Assembly: GCA_003694385.1 (NCBI GenBank)
Contig: RFKA01000038.1
Span: forward strand, 1-6,655
DNA from: Candidatus Woesearchaeota archaeon
GTDB taxonomy: Archaea > Nanobdellota > Nanobdellia > Woesearchaeales > UBA525
Direction of reading: 5' to 3'
DNA: 6,655 bases
How positions within the stretch are numbered: the stretch's first letter is position 1; every line of letters starts with the position of its first letter. This document shows, piece after piece, positions 1 through 5,087 of the stretch. The position numbers were made by a program, and so were the translations under genes. The notes beneath the pieces were generated by a model. The model searched no databases. It was not told the origin of the DNA and worked only from the letters and a program-made list of their open reading frames with translations.

Positions 1-249
1 CTCAACAACCTCCTCGGGAGGAACAGCAATGTACTTAATGGGCTTCCCAATCTTCATCACAATAAACCCTTTCTTCTCAAGCGACTCAAGAACATCATAC
101 GAACGCGAACGAGGAACATTCGCAATATCACTCAACTCACCAGCAGTACTCACACCACGAGAAAGGAGCGCAGTCCATATCTTCACTTCGTACAAGTTCA
201 GCCCGAAGAATCGTCGTAGCTTTGTCAGAAACTCGTCTCGTACTATCAT
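1..249 (-). CDS. TrmB-family winged-helix transcriptional regulator (N-terminal part, runs off the left edge)
   Basis: The reverse strand encodes 83 residues beginning MIVRDEFLTKLRRFFGLN and continuing to the window edge. The sequence reads as the N-terminal DNA-binding domain of the archaeal TrmB family. An initial helix carries the family-typical GLNLYEVKIWTALL segment (about residues 16-29). A helix-turn-helix follows, with STAGELSDIANVPRSRSYDV (about 34-53) holding the recognition helix, and then LESLEKKGFI and a wing with KPIKYIAV. An in-frame TGA lies directly before the ATG at 249, so this is the earliest possible start. A GGGGGT stretch about 8 bases upstream is a modest ribosome site. 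TrmB proteins typically act as sugar- or metabolite-responsive regulators, but the sensing domain is outside the window, so no ligand can be proposed. The gene is divergent from pheS. Its codons end mostly in T (33 of 83, against 9 in C), unlike the C/A-ending codons of pheS. Confidence 0.85.
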   Translation of the reverse strand, partial: MIVRDEFLTKLRRFFGLNLYEVKIWTALLSRGVSTAGELSDIANVPRSRSYDVLESLEKKGFIVMKIGKPIKYIAVPPEEVVE

Positions 250-320
250 TCACTTCTACCCCCATTATGGGAGCCCCGTCACCGGAGCTTCACCCCTTCT
301 TAGTTTTGAAAAGTGTGGAG

Positions 321-332
321 TAATTTATTAAT
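321..332 (-). promoter_or_regulatory. Candidate TATA box for the TrmB-family gene
   Basis: On the minus strand this reads ATTAATAAATTA, an AT-only block in otherwise mixed sequence, about 72-83 bases before the TrmB-family ATG. A start of transcription about 25 bases downstream (near 300) would give a leader of about 50 bases. Just upstream of the box is a direct repeat of TGACA (TGACACAATGACA), which could be an operator. Assigned by position and composition only. Confidence 0.35.
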
Positions 333-429
333 GTTGTCATTGTGTCATCCTCGGCGAATAGCACCAAAGTCTTATGATTCACTAATAAAAACTCCTCGTG
401 AGTACGTAGAGAGTGAGAACAAGGGCGTG

Positions 430-451
430 TTGAAACTCAAAGAGAGTTCAA
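430..451 (+). repeat. Short inverted repeat (stem-loop) upstream of pheS
   Basis: TTGAAACTC and GAGTTCAA can pair around an AAAGA loop, giving eight base pairs with one bulged A. It is followed directly by a purine run. It lies about 100 bases upstream of pheS and outside the likely pheS transcript, so it could be a regulator site or chance. Function unknown. Confidence 0.3.
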
Positions 452-512
452 GGGAAGAAAAGAAGAAAAGGAATAAAATTTCTATAAAGAAAAAAATTAT
501 TCTTGAGCACAA

Positions 513-525
513 CAATTATTAAAAC
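513..525 (+). promoter_or_regulatory. Candidate TATA box for the pheS operon (leaderless or near-leaderless start)
   Basis: CAATTATTAAAAC is centred about 26-29 bases before the GTG at 546 and the ATG at 549, the normal archaeal TATA-to-start distance. No Shine-Dalgarno-like purine motif lies between it and the start (the sequence is GCGCTCGCTCTCGACG). Both points suggest that the mRNA begins at or next to the start codon. A second AT block, TCTATAAAG (481-489), could give a leader of about 35-40 bases, but that leader would also lack a ribosome site. Confidence 0.45.
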
Positions 526-548
526 GCCAAGCGCTCGCTCTCGACGTG

Positions 549-2084
549 ATGAACATCAAAGAACTCGCGGCGAGCCTCCACCCGCTCGAACGCAAAGTGC
601 TTCCCCACTTGCAAAAGAAGGGGACACTCGCTGCACTCGCCAAAGCAAGCTCGTTGCAAGAAGTAGAAGCGATGCGCGCACTCCAATGGCTCGAAGGAAA
701 AGGGTGCGTCACGATAACAACAGAAGAAGAGGAAGGCGTTGCCATCAGCAAAAAAGGACAACAGGCACACAAGCTCGGCCTCCCAGAAGAACACGTCATC
801 AAGGCGCTCAAACAACACAAAGAACTCACCGTCAGTGCGATACCACACCACCTCCCACCGTACGACCGAGGAGCAACAGGGGCGGTCATTGGAGTGCTCA
901 AGAAGCTCGGCCTCCCTTTCATCACGACAAAAGAAGGCGCGCCCGCATTCAAATGGGTGGACGCAGTTGCCATCAAAGAGCCGCCAGCAAAACAGGGCCT
1001 CGCCGAAGCAAGCAAGAGGGAGTGGTGGCTGCCCATCACTCCCGCGACAAAAAGCGCCGCGGAAGATATCCTCAGAAGAAAAGGTTACGGCGAGCGCCAG
1101 AAACGCAAGCTGAAGCGCTACGCCCTCACAAAACTTGGCGTGGCACTAACAGAACAACGGGATACAAAGACGTACGAGGAGAAGCTCACGCACGCAATGC
1201 TCAAGGATGGGACGTGGCAGCAGAAAACCTTCCGCCCTTATAACGTCGAAATCAATGTGCCGAGAATCCACAGGGGAAGAAAGCACTTCGTGAACGAGGC
1301 GATCGAGAGCATTAAACGCATCTGGCTCGACATGGGCTTTACAGAGATGACGGGCACGGATGTGCAAACAGCGTTCTGGGACCTTGACGCACTCTACGTC
1401 CCACAGGACCACCCAGCGCGAGAAATGCAGGACACCTTCTACCTCGAGAAGCCGGCACGCGGCAGCATACCCGCAGCACTCTACAAAAAAGTCAAACGCG
1501 TACACGAGAACGGCGGCGACACGGGCAGCACGGGTTGGCGGTACAGGTTCTCCAAAGAGGAGAGCACGCGCAATCTCCTCAGGACGCACACGACCGTCCT
1601 CAGTGCGCAAACACTCTACGCGATCAGCCAGGGAAAGGCCGCGATGCCAGGCAAATACTTCAGCGTGGCGAAGGTCTACCGGAACGAAGCGCTCGATTGG
1701 AAACACCTGTTCGAGTTCTACCAAGTTGAGGGCATCGTCGTCGCAGAAGGGTTGACGTTCCAGCACCTCAAAGGGTACTTGCGCGCATTCTTCAGCAAGA
1801 TGGGATTCTCCGATGTCCGCATCAGGCCAGGCCACTTCCCCTACACTGAGCCGAGCGCCGAGGTCGACGTGTGGGACGCGAAACGCAAGCAATGGGTTGA
1901 ACTCGGCGGAAGCGGCATTTTCCGGCCTGAAGTCACGAAGACGCTTATCGGGAAAGAAGTGCCGGTGCTTGCGTGGGGGCTCGGCATGGAACGCATCATC
2001 AAAGAGTACTACAAACTCGAAGATATCCGTGACCTCTACCGGAACGACCTCGAGCAACTCAAAACGATAAAGGCGTGGCTATGA
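549..2084 (+). CDS. pheS: Phenylalanyl-tRNA synthetase alpha subunit
   Basis: This is the catalytic subunit of the class II enzyme that activates phenylalanine with ATP and esterifies it to tRNA-Phe in the cytoplasm, working as an alpha2-beta2 complex with PheT. The product is 511 residues, near the usual archaeal length of about 500; counting from GTG 546 adds one residue and is used for positions here. The N-terminal half (1-200) holds winged-helix-like modules of the archaeal/eukaryotic type that contact tRNA. The catalytic core runs from about 240 to 510. It contains GFTEM and the FWDLDAL...HPAREMQDTFYL block (264-300), LLRTHTTVLSA (344-354), motif 2 with VYRNEALDWKHLFEFYQVEG (377-396), FPYTEPSAEVDVW (431-443), GGSGIFRPEV (454-463) and motif 3 AWGLGMERI (476-484). 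GTG 546 is directly in frame before ATG 549, and either could be used. The gene overlaps the next one by ATGA. It appears intact. Confidence 0.97.
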   Translation: MNIKELAASLHPLERKVLPHLQKKGTLAALAKASSLQEVEAMRALQWLEGKGCVTITTEEEEGVAISKKGQQAHKLGLPEEHVIKALKQHKELTVSAIPHHLPPYDRGATGAVIGVLKKLGLPFITTKEGAPAFKWVDAVAIKEPPAKQGLAEASKREWWLPITPATKSAAEDILRRKGYGERQKRKLKRYALTKLGVALTEQRDTKTYEEKLTHAMLKDGTWQQKTFRPYNVEINVPRIHRGRKHFVNEAIESIKRIWLDMGFTEMTGTDVQTAFWDLDALYVPQDHPAREMQDTFYLEKPARGSIPAALYKKVKRVHENGGDTGSTGWRYRFSKEESTRNLLRTHTTVLSAQTLYAISQGKAAMPGKYFSVAKVYRNEALDWKHLFEFYQVEGIVVAEGLTFQHLKGYLRAFFSKMGFSDVRIRPGHFPYTEPSAEVDVWDAKRKQWVELGGSGIFRPEVTKTLIGKEVPVLAWGLGMERIIKEYYKLEDIRDLYRNDLEQLKTIKAWL

Positions 2085-2439
2085 AACTCATAAGCATCGA
2101 AGAACAAGCGCAGGAGGCCGTCGCATTCTACAAGAAACACTATCACCTCAGTGACAGAGAAGTCCTGCTTGCAATGGCGACGAAGCTCACTGAGGAACAA
2201 GGAGAACTGGCAGAACAGCTCCTCGCGCATCTCAAACTCCAACGACAAGAAAAATTCTCGCACACAAACAAGCAACGCCTCACTGAGGAATTCGGCGACG
2301 TCCTGTCCTCGCCCTCCTCGCTGAAGCAACCGGTGTCGACCTCAGCGAAGCGCTCGAGTACGCAAACAAGAAACATGACGGACAGCGGAAGCCTGCAGGT
2401 GGGAAAGCAGAGAAGAGGCCTATCATAGAGAGGGAGTAA
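2081..2439 (+). pseudogene. MazG-like nucleotide pyrophosphohydrolase, frameshifted
   Basis: MazG-type all-alpha enzymes hydrolyse nucleoside triphosphates to monophosphates and pyrophosphate, using magnesium held by an EExxE...ExxD motif. From ATG 2081 (overlapping the pheS stop as ATGA) the frame gives KLTEEQGELAEQLL, with E38, E39 and E42, and then TEEFGDVL, with E70 and D73. The frame then turns into serine-rich nonsense ending at TAG 2426-2428. Reading one base back from about 2305 restores a typical MazG tail: VLALLAEATGVDLSEALEY, then ANKKHDGQRK, ending at TAA 2437-2439. One missing base near 2303-2306 therefore explains everything; repaired, the protein would be 119 residues. The repaired stop lies 3 bases before pheT, as expected for an intact operon gene. 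The break could be a recent mutation, a sequencing or assembly error, or recoding. No slippery heptamer is visible, which argues against programmed frameshifting. All predicted metal ligands lie before the break. Confidence 0.8.
2431..2436 (+). promoter_or_regulatory. Ribosome binding site for pheT
   Basis: AGGGAG lies 6 bases before the pheT ATG at 2443, inside the last codons of the MazG-like gene. It supports the chosen pheT start and lets pheT be initiated independently of the broken upstream frame. Confidence 0.6.
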
Positions 2440-2442
2440 AGT

Positions 2443-4068
2443 ATGCCAACGATAACGCTCTCAAAGAAAGCGCTGCTCAAGCAACTCGGGGCGCGGCTCA
2501 GCGACGAGCAGCTCAAAGAACACATCAGCATGCTCGGCACGGATCTTGAAGGCATTGCGGAGGACGAAATCACTGTTGAGGTGTTCCCGAACAGACCAGA
2601 CCTCCTCAGCATGCAAGGCTTCGCGCGCGCCCTCCGAGCATTCATCGGAAAAGAGCGGGGGCTCAGGCGCTACACGGTCAAAAAGAGCGGTGAGCAGGTC
2701 ATCATCGACAAGACCGTGCTTACCTGCCGTCCGTACACGAGCTGCGCCATCGTACGCAACCTGCATATCGACGAGGAGAGACTCAAAGAAATTATCCAAA
2801 TACAAGAGAAACTCCACGTCACGTTCGGAAGGAACAGGAAACGCGCAGCGATAGGCATCTACCCGCTCGAACATATTGCCTTCCCCATCTACTTTAGGGG
2901 ACTGAGGCCTCGTGACATCAGCTTCCAGCCACTCGAGATGCAACGAGAAATGAACGGCGAGGAGATTCTCGAACTCCACCCGAAAGGCAGAGAGTACGCC
3001 CACCTCGTGCAGGGACTAAAGCGCTATGCCTGCTTCCTCGACGGGAAGCAACGCATCATGTCACTCACCCCCATCATCAACAGCCACCTGACGGGCAAAG
3101 TCGCAGAGCAGACAACCGCTGTCTTCGTCGAGTGCAGCGGCTTCGACCAACGCATCCTCGACGAGTGCCTCGCGATCATCGTGACCGCTCTCGCTGACAT
3201 GGGAGGAACAATTGAGAGCCTCGAACTCAAGCACCCCGAAGGAACGAGGACGACACCACAGCTCGAACCGAGGAAAATGAAGCTCGACCTCGCGTACTGC
3301 AACAAGCTCCTCGGCTTCTCACTCACTGAACGAGAGGCAGCAGCACTCCTCGGAAGGATGGGTTTCGGCTACGAGCGAGGGAGTGTGCTCATCCCCGCGT
3401 ACCGCACGGATATCATGCACCAAGCCGATCTTGCAGAGGATATCGCAATTGCGTACGGCTATGCAGCCATTCCCGAATCCCTGCCTACAGTAGCCACTGT
3501 TGGGCAGGCAGACCCGCTCGGCGAGTTCAGCAGGATCATACGGGAAGTCCTCATCGGGCATGGACTCCTCGAGGTGCACAACTTCAACCTCATCGGGCAT
3601 GCAGAACAAACAACAATGATGATGGCAGAAAGAGAACCCGTGCGCATCGCGAACAGTCTCAGCGAGGGCTACGATTCGCTGAGGGCGTGGCTGCTCCCCT
3701 CTCTCCTCAACACGCTCGCACAGAACAGGAAGCACGACTACCCCCAGCACATCTTTGAACTCGGGAAAGTCTTCGTGAAGGACGAGTCGACAACCACGGG
3801 CGTGCGCGAAGAGCTCCATCTCGCTGTCGCCCTCTGCGGCGAAGGTGAGGACTACACGGCAATCCGACAGATCCTTGATTCCTTGCTGAGCGCGCTCGAC
3901 GTCAAGACTCCTTACCGACGCACTAAGCACAAGAGTTTCATCCCGGGACGCGTCGCCACTGCGGGCGCCGCGACAATCGGGGAAGTAGCGCCCGCGGTGC
4001 TGAGGAACTTTGGGCTCGAAATGCCCGTTGCGGCGTTCGAACTCCCTGTTGCGTCTCTCAGAAAATAG
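2443..4068 (+). CDS. pheT: Phenylalanyl-tRNA synthetase beta subunit
   Basis: This is the non-catalytic partner of PheS. It binds and positions tRNA-Phe and carries the editing domain that removes misacylated tyrosine. The product is 541 residues, matching the short archaeal/eukaryotic form (about 550) rather than the roughly 800-residue bacterial form. The N-terminal B1-like domain has the signature VEVFPNRPDLLSMQGFARAL (45-64). The B3/B4 editing region runs from about 100 to 260 and includes SLTPIINSHLTGKV (207-220), corresponding to the family's SLPPIINS. The B5 domain (about 275-345) ends in AYRTDIMHQADLAEDIAIAY (319-338). The catalytic-like fold follows, with HNFNLIG (379-385), NSLSEGYDSLRAWLLPSLL (404-422), IFELGKVF (437-444), FIPGRVA (499-505) and IGEVAPAVLRNFGLEMPVA (512-530). 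The start is supported by AGGGAG 6 bases upstream. It is the last gene of the operon, ending 5 bases from the convergent eL14 gene. Confidence 0.97.
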   Translation: MPTITLSKKALLKQLGARLSDEQLKEHISMLGTDLEGIAEDEITVEVFPNRPDLLSMQGFARALRAFIGKERGLRRYTVKKSGEQVIIDKTVLTCRPYTSCAIVRNLHIDEERLKEIIQIQEKLHVTFGRNRKRAAIGIYPLEHIAFPIYFRGLRPRDISFQPLEMQREMNGEEILELHPKGREYAHLVQGLKRYACFLDGKQRIMSLTPIINSHLTGKVAEQTTAVFVECSGFDQRILDECLAIIVTALADMGGTIESLELKHPEGTRTTPQLEPRKMKLDLAYCNKLLGFSLTEREAAALLGRMGFGYERGSVLIPAYRTDIMHQADLAEDIAIAYGYAAIPESLPTVATVGQADPLGEFSRIIREVLIGHGLLEVHNFNLIGHAEQTTMMMAEREPVRIANSLSEGYDSLRAWLLPSLLNTLAQNRKHDYPQHIFELGKVFVKDESTTTGVREELHLAVALCGEGEDYTAIRQILDSLLSALDVKTPYRRTKHKSFIPGRVATAGAATIGEVAPAVLRNFGLEMPVAAFELPVASLRK

Positions 4069-4073
4069 CCTCC

Positions 4074-4439
4074 CTACTGCTCGGCAGGTTGTTCGGTAGG
4101 CGGCGCTGCAGGTTTCGCTTCTGGCTTGGCTTCCGAGGGTTTCGCGGGCACTGCTTCTTTTTTCTTCCTGACCGCACGAGGGCGAGCACCGGCTTTCTTC
4201 GGCTTTGTCTGGCGGAGCTCGATCCCAAGTTGCTTGAACGCCGCTACAACCTCGTCGTGCGTTCCTTTCTTCAGCTCAACCGTCTGGTCGAGCGGCAAGA
4301 GGTGGCGCACATTGCATTTCCGCCGGCGAGTCTCACCATCAATAAGCACGACATGTGAATTCTCCACACGCACGATGACACACTTCTTATCGGCATCCCT
4401 GCCGGCGAGTTTTACACATACACGTCCTACAGTGAACAT
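4074..4439 (-). CDS. rpl14e: Large-subunit ribosomal protein eL14 (L14e) with a charged C-terminal tail
   Basis: eL14 is an archaeal/eukaryotic component of the 50S/60S subunit that binds 23S/28S rRNA through an SH3-like KOW fold. The 121-residue product opens with MFTVGRVCVKLAGRDADKKC, followed by VIVRVENSHVVLIDG and ETRRRKCNVRHLLPLD (36-51). This matches the family pattern GRvcvKlaGRdAgkkcVIV...G..RRRkcNi.HLeP. The conserved part ends near residue 78. About 40 further residues are a low-complexity tail rich in Lys, Ala, Pro and Glu with repeated KPxEAKP/EAKPAAP-like segments, absent from the compact archaeal form of about 80-100 residues. The start is fixed by the strong ribosome site GAGGTGA at 4444-4450. 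The gene lies 27 bases downstream of eL34 and is probably cotranscribed with it. Confidence 0.93.
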   Translation of the reverse strand: MFTVGRVCVKLAGRDADKKCVIVRVENSHVVLIDGETRRRKCNVRHLLPLDQTVELKKGTHDEVVAAFKQLGIELRQTKPKKAGARPRAVRKKKEAVPAKPSEAKPEAKPAAPPTEQPAEQ

Positions 4440-4443
4440 CGTT

Positions 4444-4450
4444 TCACCTC
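4444..4450 (-). promoter_or_regulatory. Strong Shine-Dalgarno site for eL14
   Basis: On the minus strand GAGGTGA matches the archaeal anti-Shine-Dalgarno complement (GGAGGTGAT) and lies 4 bases before the eL14 ATG. It fixes the start and gives a local reference for ribosome-site strength and spacing in this genome. Confidence 0.8.
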
Positions 4451-4466
4451 ACAGATCGGAACTGCG

Positions 4467-4736
4467 TCACCGCGAGCCCGAGGTGTACTTCTTCCTGATT
4501 CTCGCGCGCATGGCACGACTACTCAGCACGCCACCGTACGGCCGCTGAGGGCGTTTCTCCGTCTTCGGCGTGTTCTTCGCCTCACTCGGCTTCAGGCGGG
4601 GAACCCCTGGAAGAGGCTGCCCCGTCTCTGCGCAACGCGCCTGTCGAGGCCTCCGTTCCTCAAAGCGGGTTACGGTTCCGCCCGTCACCCGGACGCTCCT
4701 CTTGCGGAAGCGTCCACTCTTGAATCGTCCTTGCAT
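4467..4736 (-). CDS. rpl34e: Large-subunit ribosomal protein eL34 (L34e), zinc ligands largely lost
   Basis: eL34 is a small basic rRNA-binding protein of the archaeal/eukaryotic large subunit. The 89-residue product has the family layout. A basic N-terminus (MQGRFKSGRFRKRSVRV) leads to a TGG turn, then ARCAETGQPLPGVPRLKPSE (33-52), then KTEKRPQRPYGGVLSSRAMR (58-77) and a basic end. The family normally has two CxxC-type pairs, around CxxCGkpLxGVPR and RPYGGxLCxxC. Here only C35 remains. T38 takes the place of the second cysteine, and S72 and A75 take the places of the last two, so a zinc knuckle cannot form in the usual way. The ATG at 4736 is supported by GGAG 8 bases upstream and a TATA box about 50 bases upstream. 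It is the first gene of the eL34-eL14 pair; cmk, often found between these two in archaea, is absent. Confidence 0.92.
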   Translation of the reverse strand: MQGRFKSGRFRKRSVRVTGGTVTRFEERRPRQARCAETGQPLPGVPRLKPSEAKNTPKTEKRPQRPYGGVLSSRAMRARIRKKYTSGSR

Positions 4737-4744
4737 CGTTCTTT

Positions 4745-4748
4745 CTCC
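4745..4748 (-). promoter_or_regulatory. Ribosome binding site for eL34
   Basis: GGAG on the minus strand (within GCGGAGAAAG) lies 8 bases before the eL34 ATG, a normal spacing. It supports the annotated start. Confidence 0.5.
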
Positions 4749-4782
4749 GCTGTCAAGCGTTTAGGGCGCGAAAACAGCACGT

Positions 4783-4794
4783 GATTTAAAAACC
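4783..4794 (-). promoter_or_regulatory. Candidate TATA box for the eL34-eL14 operon
   Basis: On the minus strand this reads GGTTTTTAAATC, close to the archaeal TATA consensus. Transcription starting about 25 bases downstream (near 4762) would leave a leader of about 25 bases containing the GGAG ribosome site. The TTTAAA core is palindromic, so the element could in principle also serve the plus strand. Confidence 0.55.
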
Positions 4795-4860
4795 TTTGGG
4801 CACCAAATCTAAATGAGGGAGAGTTCTTCCAGAGAGGCCGAACGAAAGGGGTTGGGGCTC

Positions 4861-4880
4861 AACAGAAACAACAAAATTGT
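4861..4880 (-). terminator. Candidate T-rich terminator downstream of the small open frame
   Basis: On the minus strand this reads ACAATTTTGTTGTTTCTGTT. Archaeal transcription commonly ends at oligo-T stretches without a strong hairpin. It lies about 40 bases after the stop of the candidate small gene and before the eL34 promoter, where the secY/DUF106 transcript would be expected to end. A similar T-rich patch (TTTGTCTTCTTTCG, about 5047-5060) lies right after the DUF106 stop. Both are suggestive only. Confidence 0.3.
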
Positions 4881-4920
4881 TAGTATCATGAAGAGGTTTC
4901 GAACAGATCTTCTTAATCTT

Positions 4921-5022
4921 TTACAGAATATCTCTTATATATCCGAACAGACTCATATATCCGAGCAGACTTGTATACCCAGAATTCCTCAGCAGGAAGT
5001 CAAAACCTGCTTTGAACTCCAC
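4921..5022 (-). CDS. Candidate small protein, 33 residues, with a repeated SLxGY hexapeptide
   Basis: The minus strand carries GGAGGTG (5027-5033), a near-perfect Shine-Dalgarno sequence, 4 bases before GTG 5022. The same spacing occurs in front of eL14. The frame from GTG to TAA (4921-4923) is 33 codons. The product starts MEFKAGFDFLLRNSGY, continues with the hexads TSLLGY and MSLFGY, and ends IRDIL. An in-frame stop (5062-5064) with no other start codon in between makes GTG 5022 the only start. The hydrophobic and aromatic residues alternate with polar ones, which would suit an amphipathic or membrane-associated peptide. The frame follows the DUF106 stop by 65 bases in the same direction, so it could be the last gene of the secY operon. 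I recognise no family and propose no function. A chance open frame with a chance ribosome site remains possible. Confidence 0.4.
   Translation of the reverse strand: MEFKAGFDFLLRNSGYTSLLGYMSLFGYIRDIL
4937..4972. repeat. Tandem 18-base direct repeat (two copies)
   Basis: The unit ATATATCCGAACAGACTC (4937-4954) is followed directly by ATATATCCGAGCAGACTT (4955-4972), identical at 16 of 18 positions. A third, strongly decayed unit may follow (GTATACCC...). The period is six codons, so a duplication keeps the frame of the overlapping minus-strand small gene and gives its repeated hexapeptide. Confidence 0.85.
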
Positions 5023-5026
5023 GCAA

Positions 5027-5033
5027 CACCTCC
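5027..5033 (-). promoter_or_regulatory. Strong Shine-Dalgarno-like site in the intergenic gap
   Basis: GGAGGTG on the minus strand, within AAGGAGGTG, is one of the best matches in the window to the archaeal consensus. It lies 4 bases before GTG 5022, with no recognised gene behind it. It is the main reason to take the 33-codon frame seriously. Confidence 0.5.
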
Positions 5034-5087
5034 TTGGGCTCGACCACGAAAGAAGACAAACCTAGCGATAACACACCTAGCTCGTAT

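Larger units (their letters stand above)
250..548. other. Divergent intergenic region between the TrmB-family gene and pheS
   Basis: About 300 bases with no convincing gene. The region becomes increasingly AT- and purine-rich towards pheS, for example the run GGGAAGAAAAGAAGAAAAGG near 452-471. It contains candidate TATA elements for both directions and a stem-loop at 430-451. A plus-strand open frame from ATG 331 to TAA 522 would encode 63 residues rich in lysine, arginine and glutamate. I do not call it, because its composition simply mirrors the purine tract and no family is recognisable. No tRNA or other RNA gene was recognised. Confidence 0.6.
4737..5087. other. Low-G+C gap between the eL34 and DUF106 genes
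   Basis: About 350 bases without a recognised family. From right to left on the minus strand it holds a T-rich patch, a strong Shine-Dalgarno sequence, the candidate small gene at 4921-5022 (which contains the 18-base tandem repeat), a second T-rich patch, and the eL34 promoter and ribosome site. A plus-strand open frame from 4813 runs into the antisense of DUF106 and is not called. No tRNA was recognised. Confidence 0.6.

Noticed and set aside
284..292. Stem-loop around AGCCCCGTCACCGGAGCT in the TrmB-family leader as a riboswitch
   Set aside because: Only about seven pairs with a mismatch and no wider conserved architecture; too small to support a riboswitch.
250..548. tRNA gene, T-box or CRISPR array in the intergenic region
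   Set aside because: No cloverleaf arms or TTCRANNC-type loop with pairing stem, no repeated spacer pattern; T-boxes are not expected in archaea.
503..1243. 246-codon plus-strand frame overlapping the pheS start region
   Set aside because: It is rich in Arg, Thr and Gln, as expected from an out-of-frame reading of pheS, and is incompatible with the pheS motifs in the correct frame.
1146..2057. 303-codon open frame antisense to pheS
   Set aside because: It lies wholly inside pheS, whose codon use leaves few stops on the other strand. The translation resembles no known family and pheS is intact with all its motifs.
2297..2312. Programmed -1 frameshift in the MazG-like gene
   Set aside because: No slippery heptamer or obvious downstream structure near the frame change; a simple one-base loss or sequence error is more economical.
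3319..3930. 203-codon open frame antisense to pheT (with shorter ones at 2461-3003 and 3024-3326)
   Set aside because: Same cause: composition of the well-supported pheT gene. No ribosome site, promoter or family resemblance.
4126..4548. Plus-strand open frames over the eL14 and eL34 genes
   Set aside because: They are shadows of two well-recognised ribosomal protein genes, rich in Phe, Arg and Ser as expected from the reverse of Lys/Ala/Glu codons.
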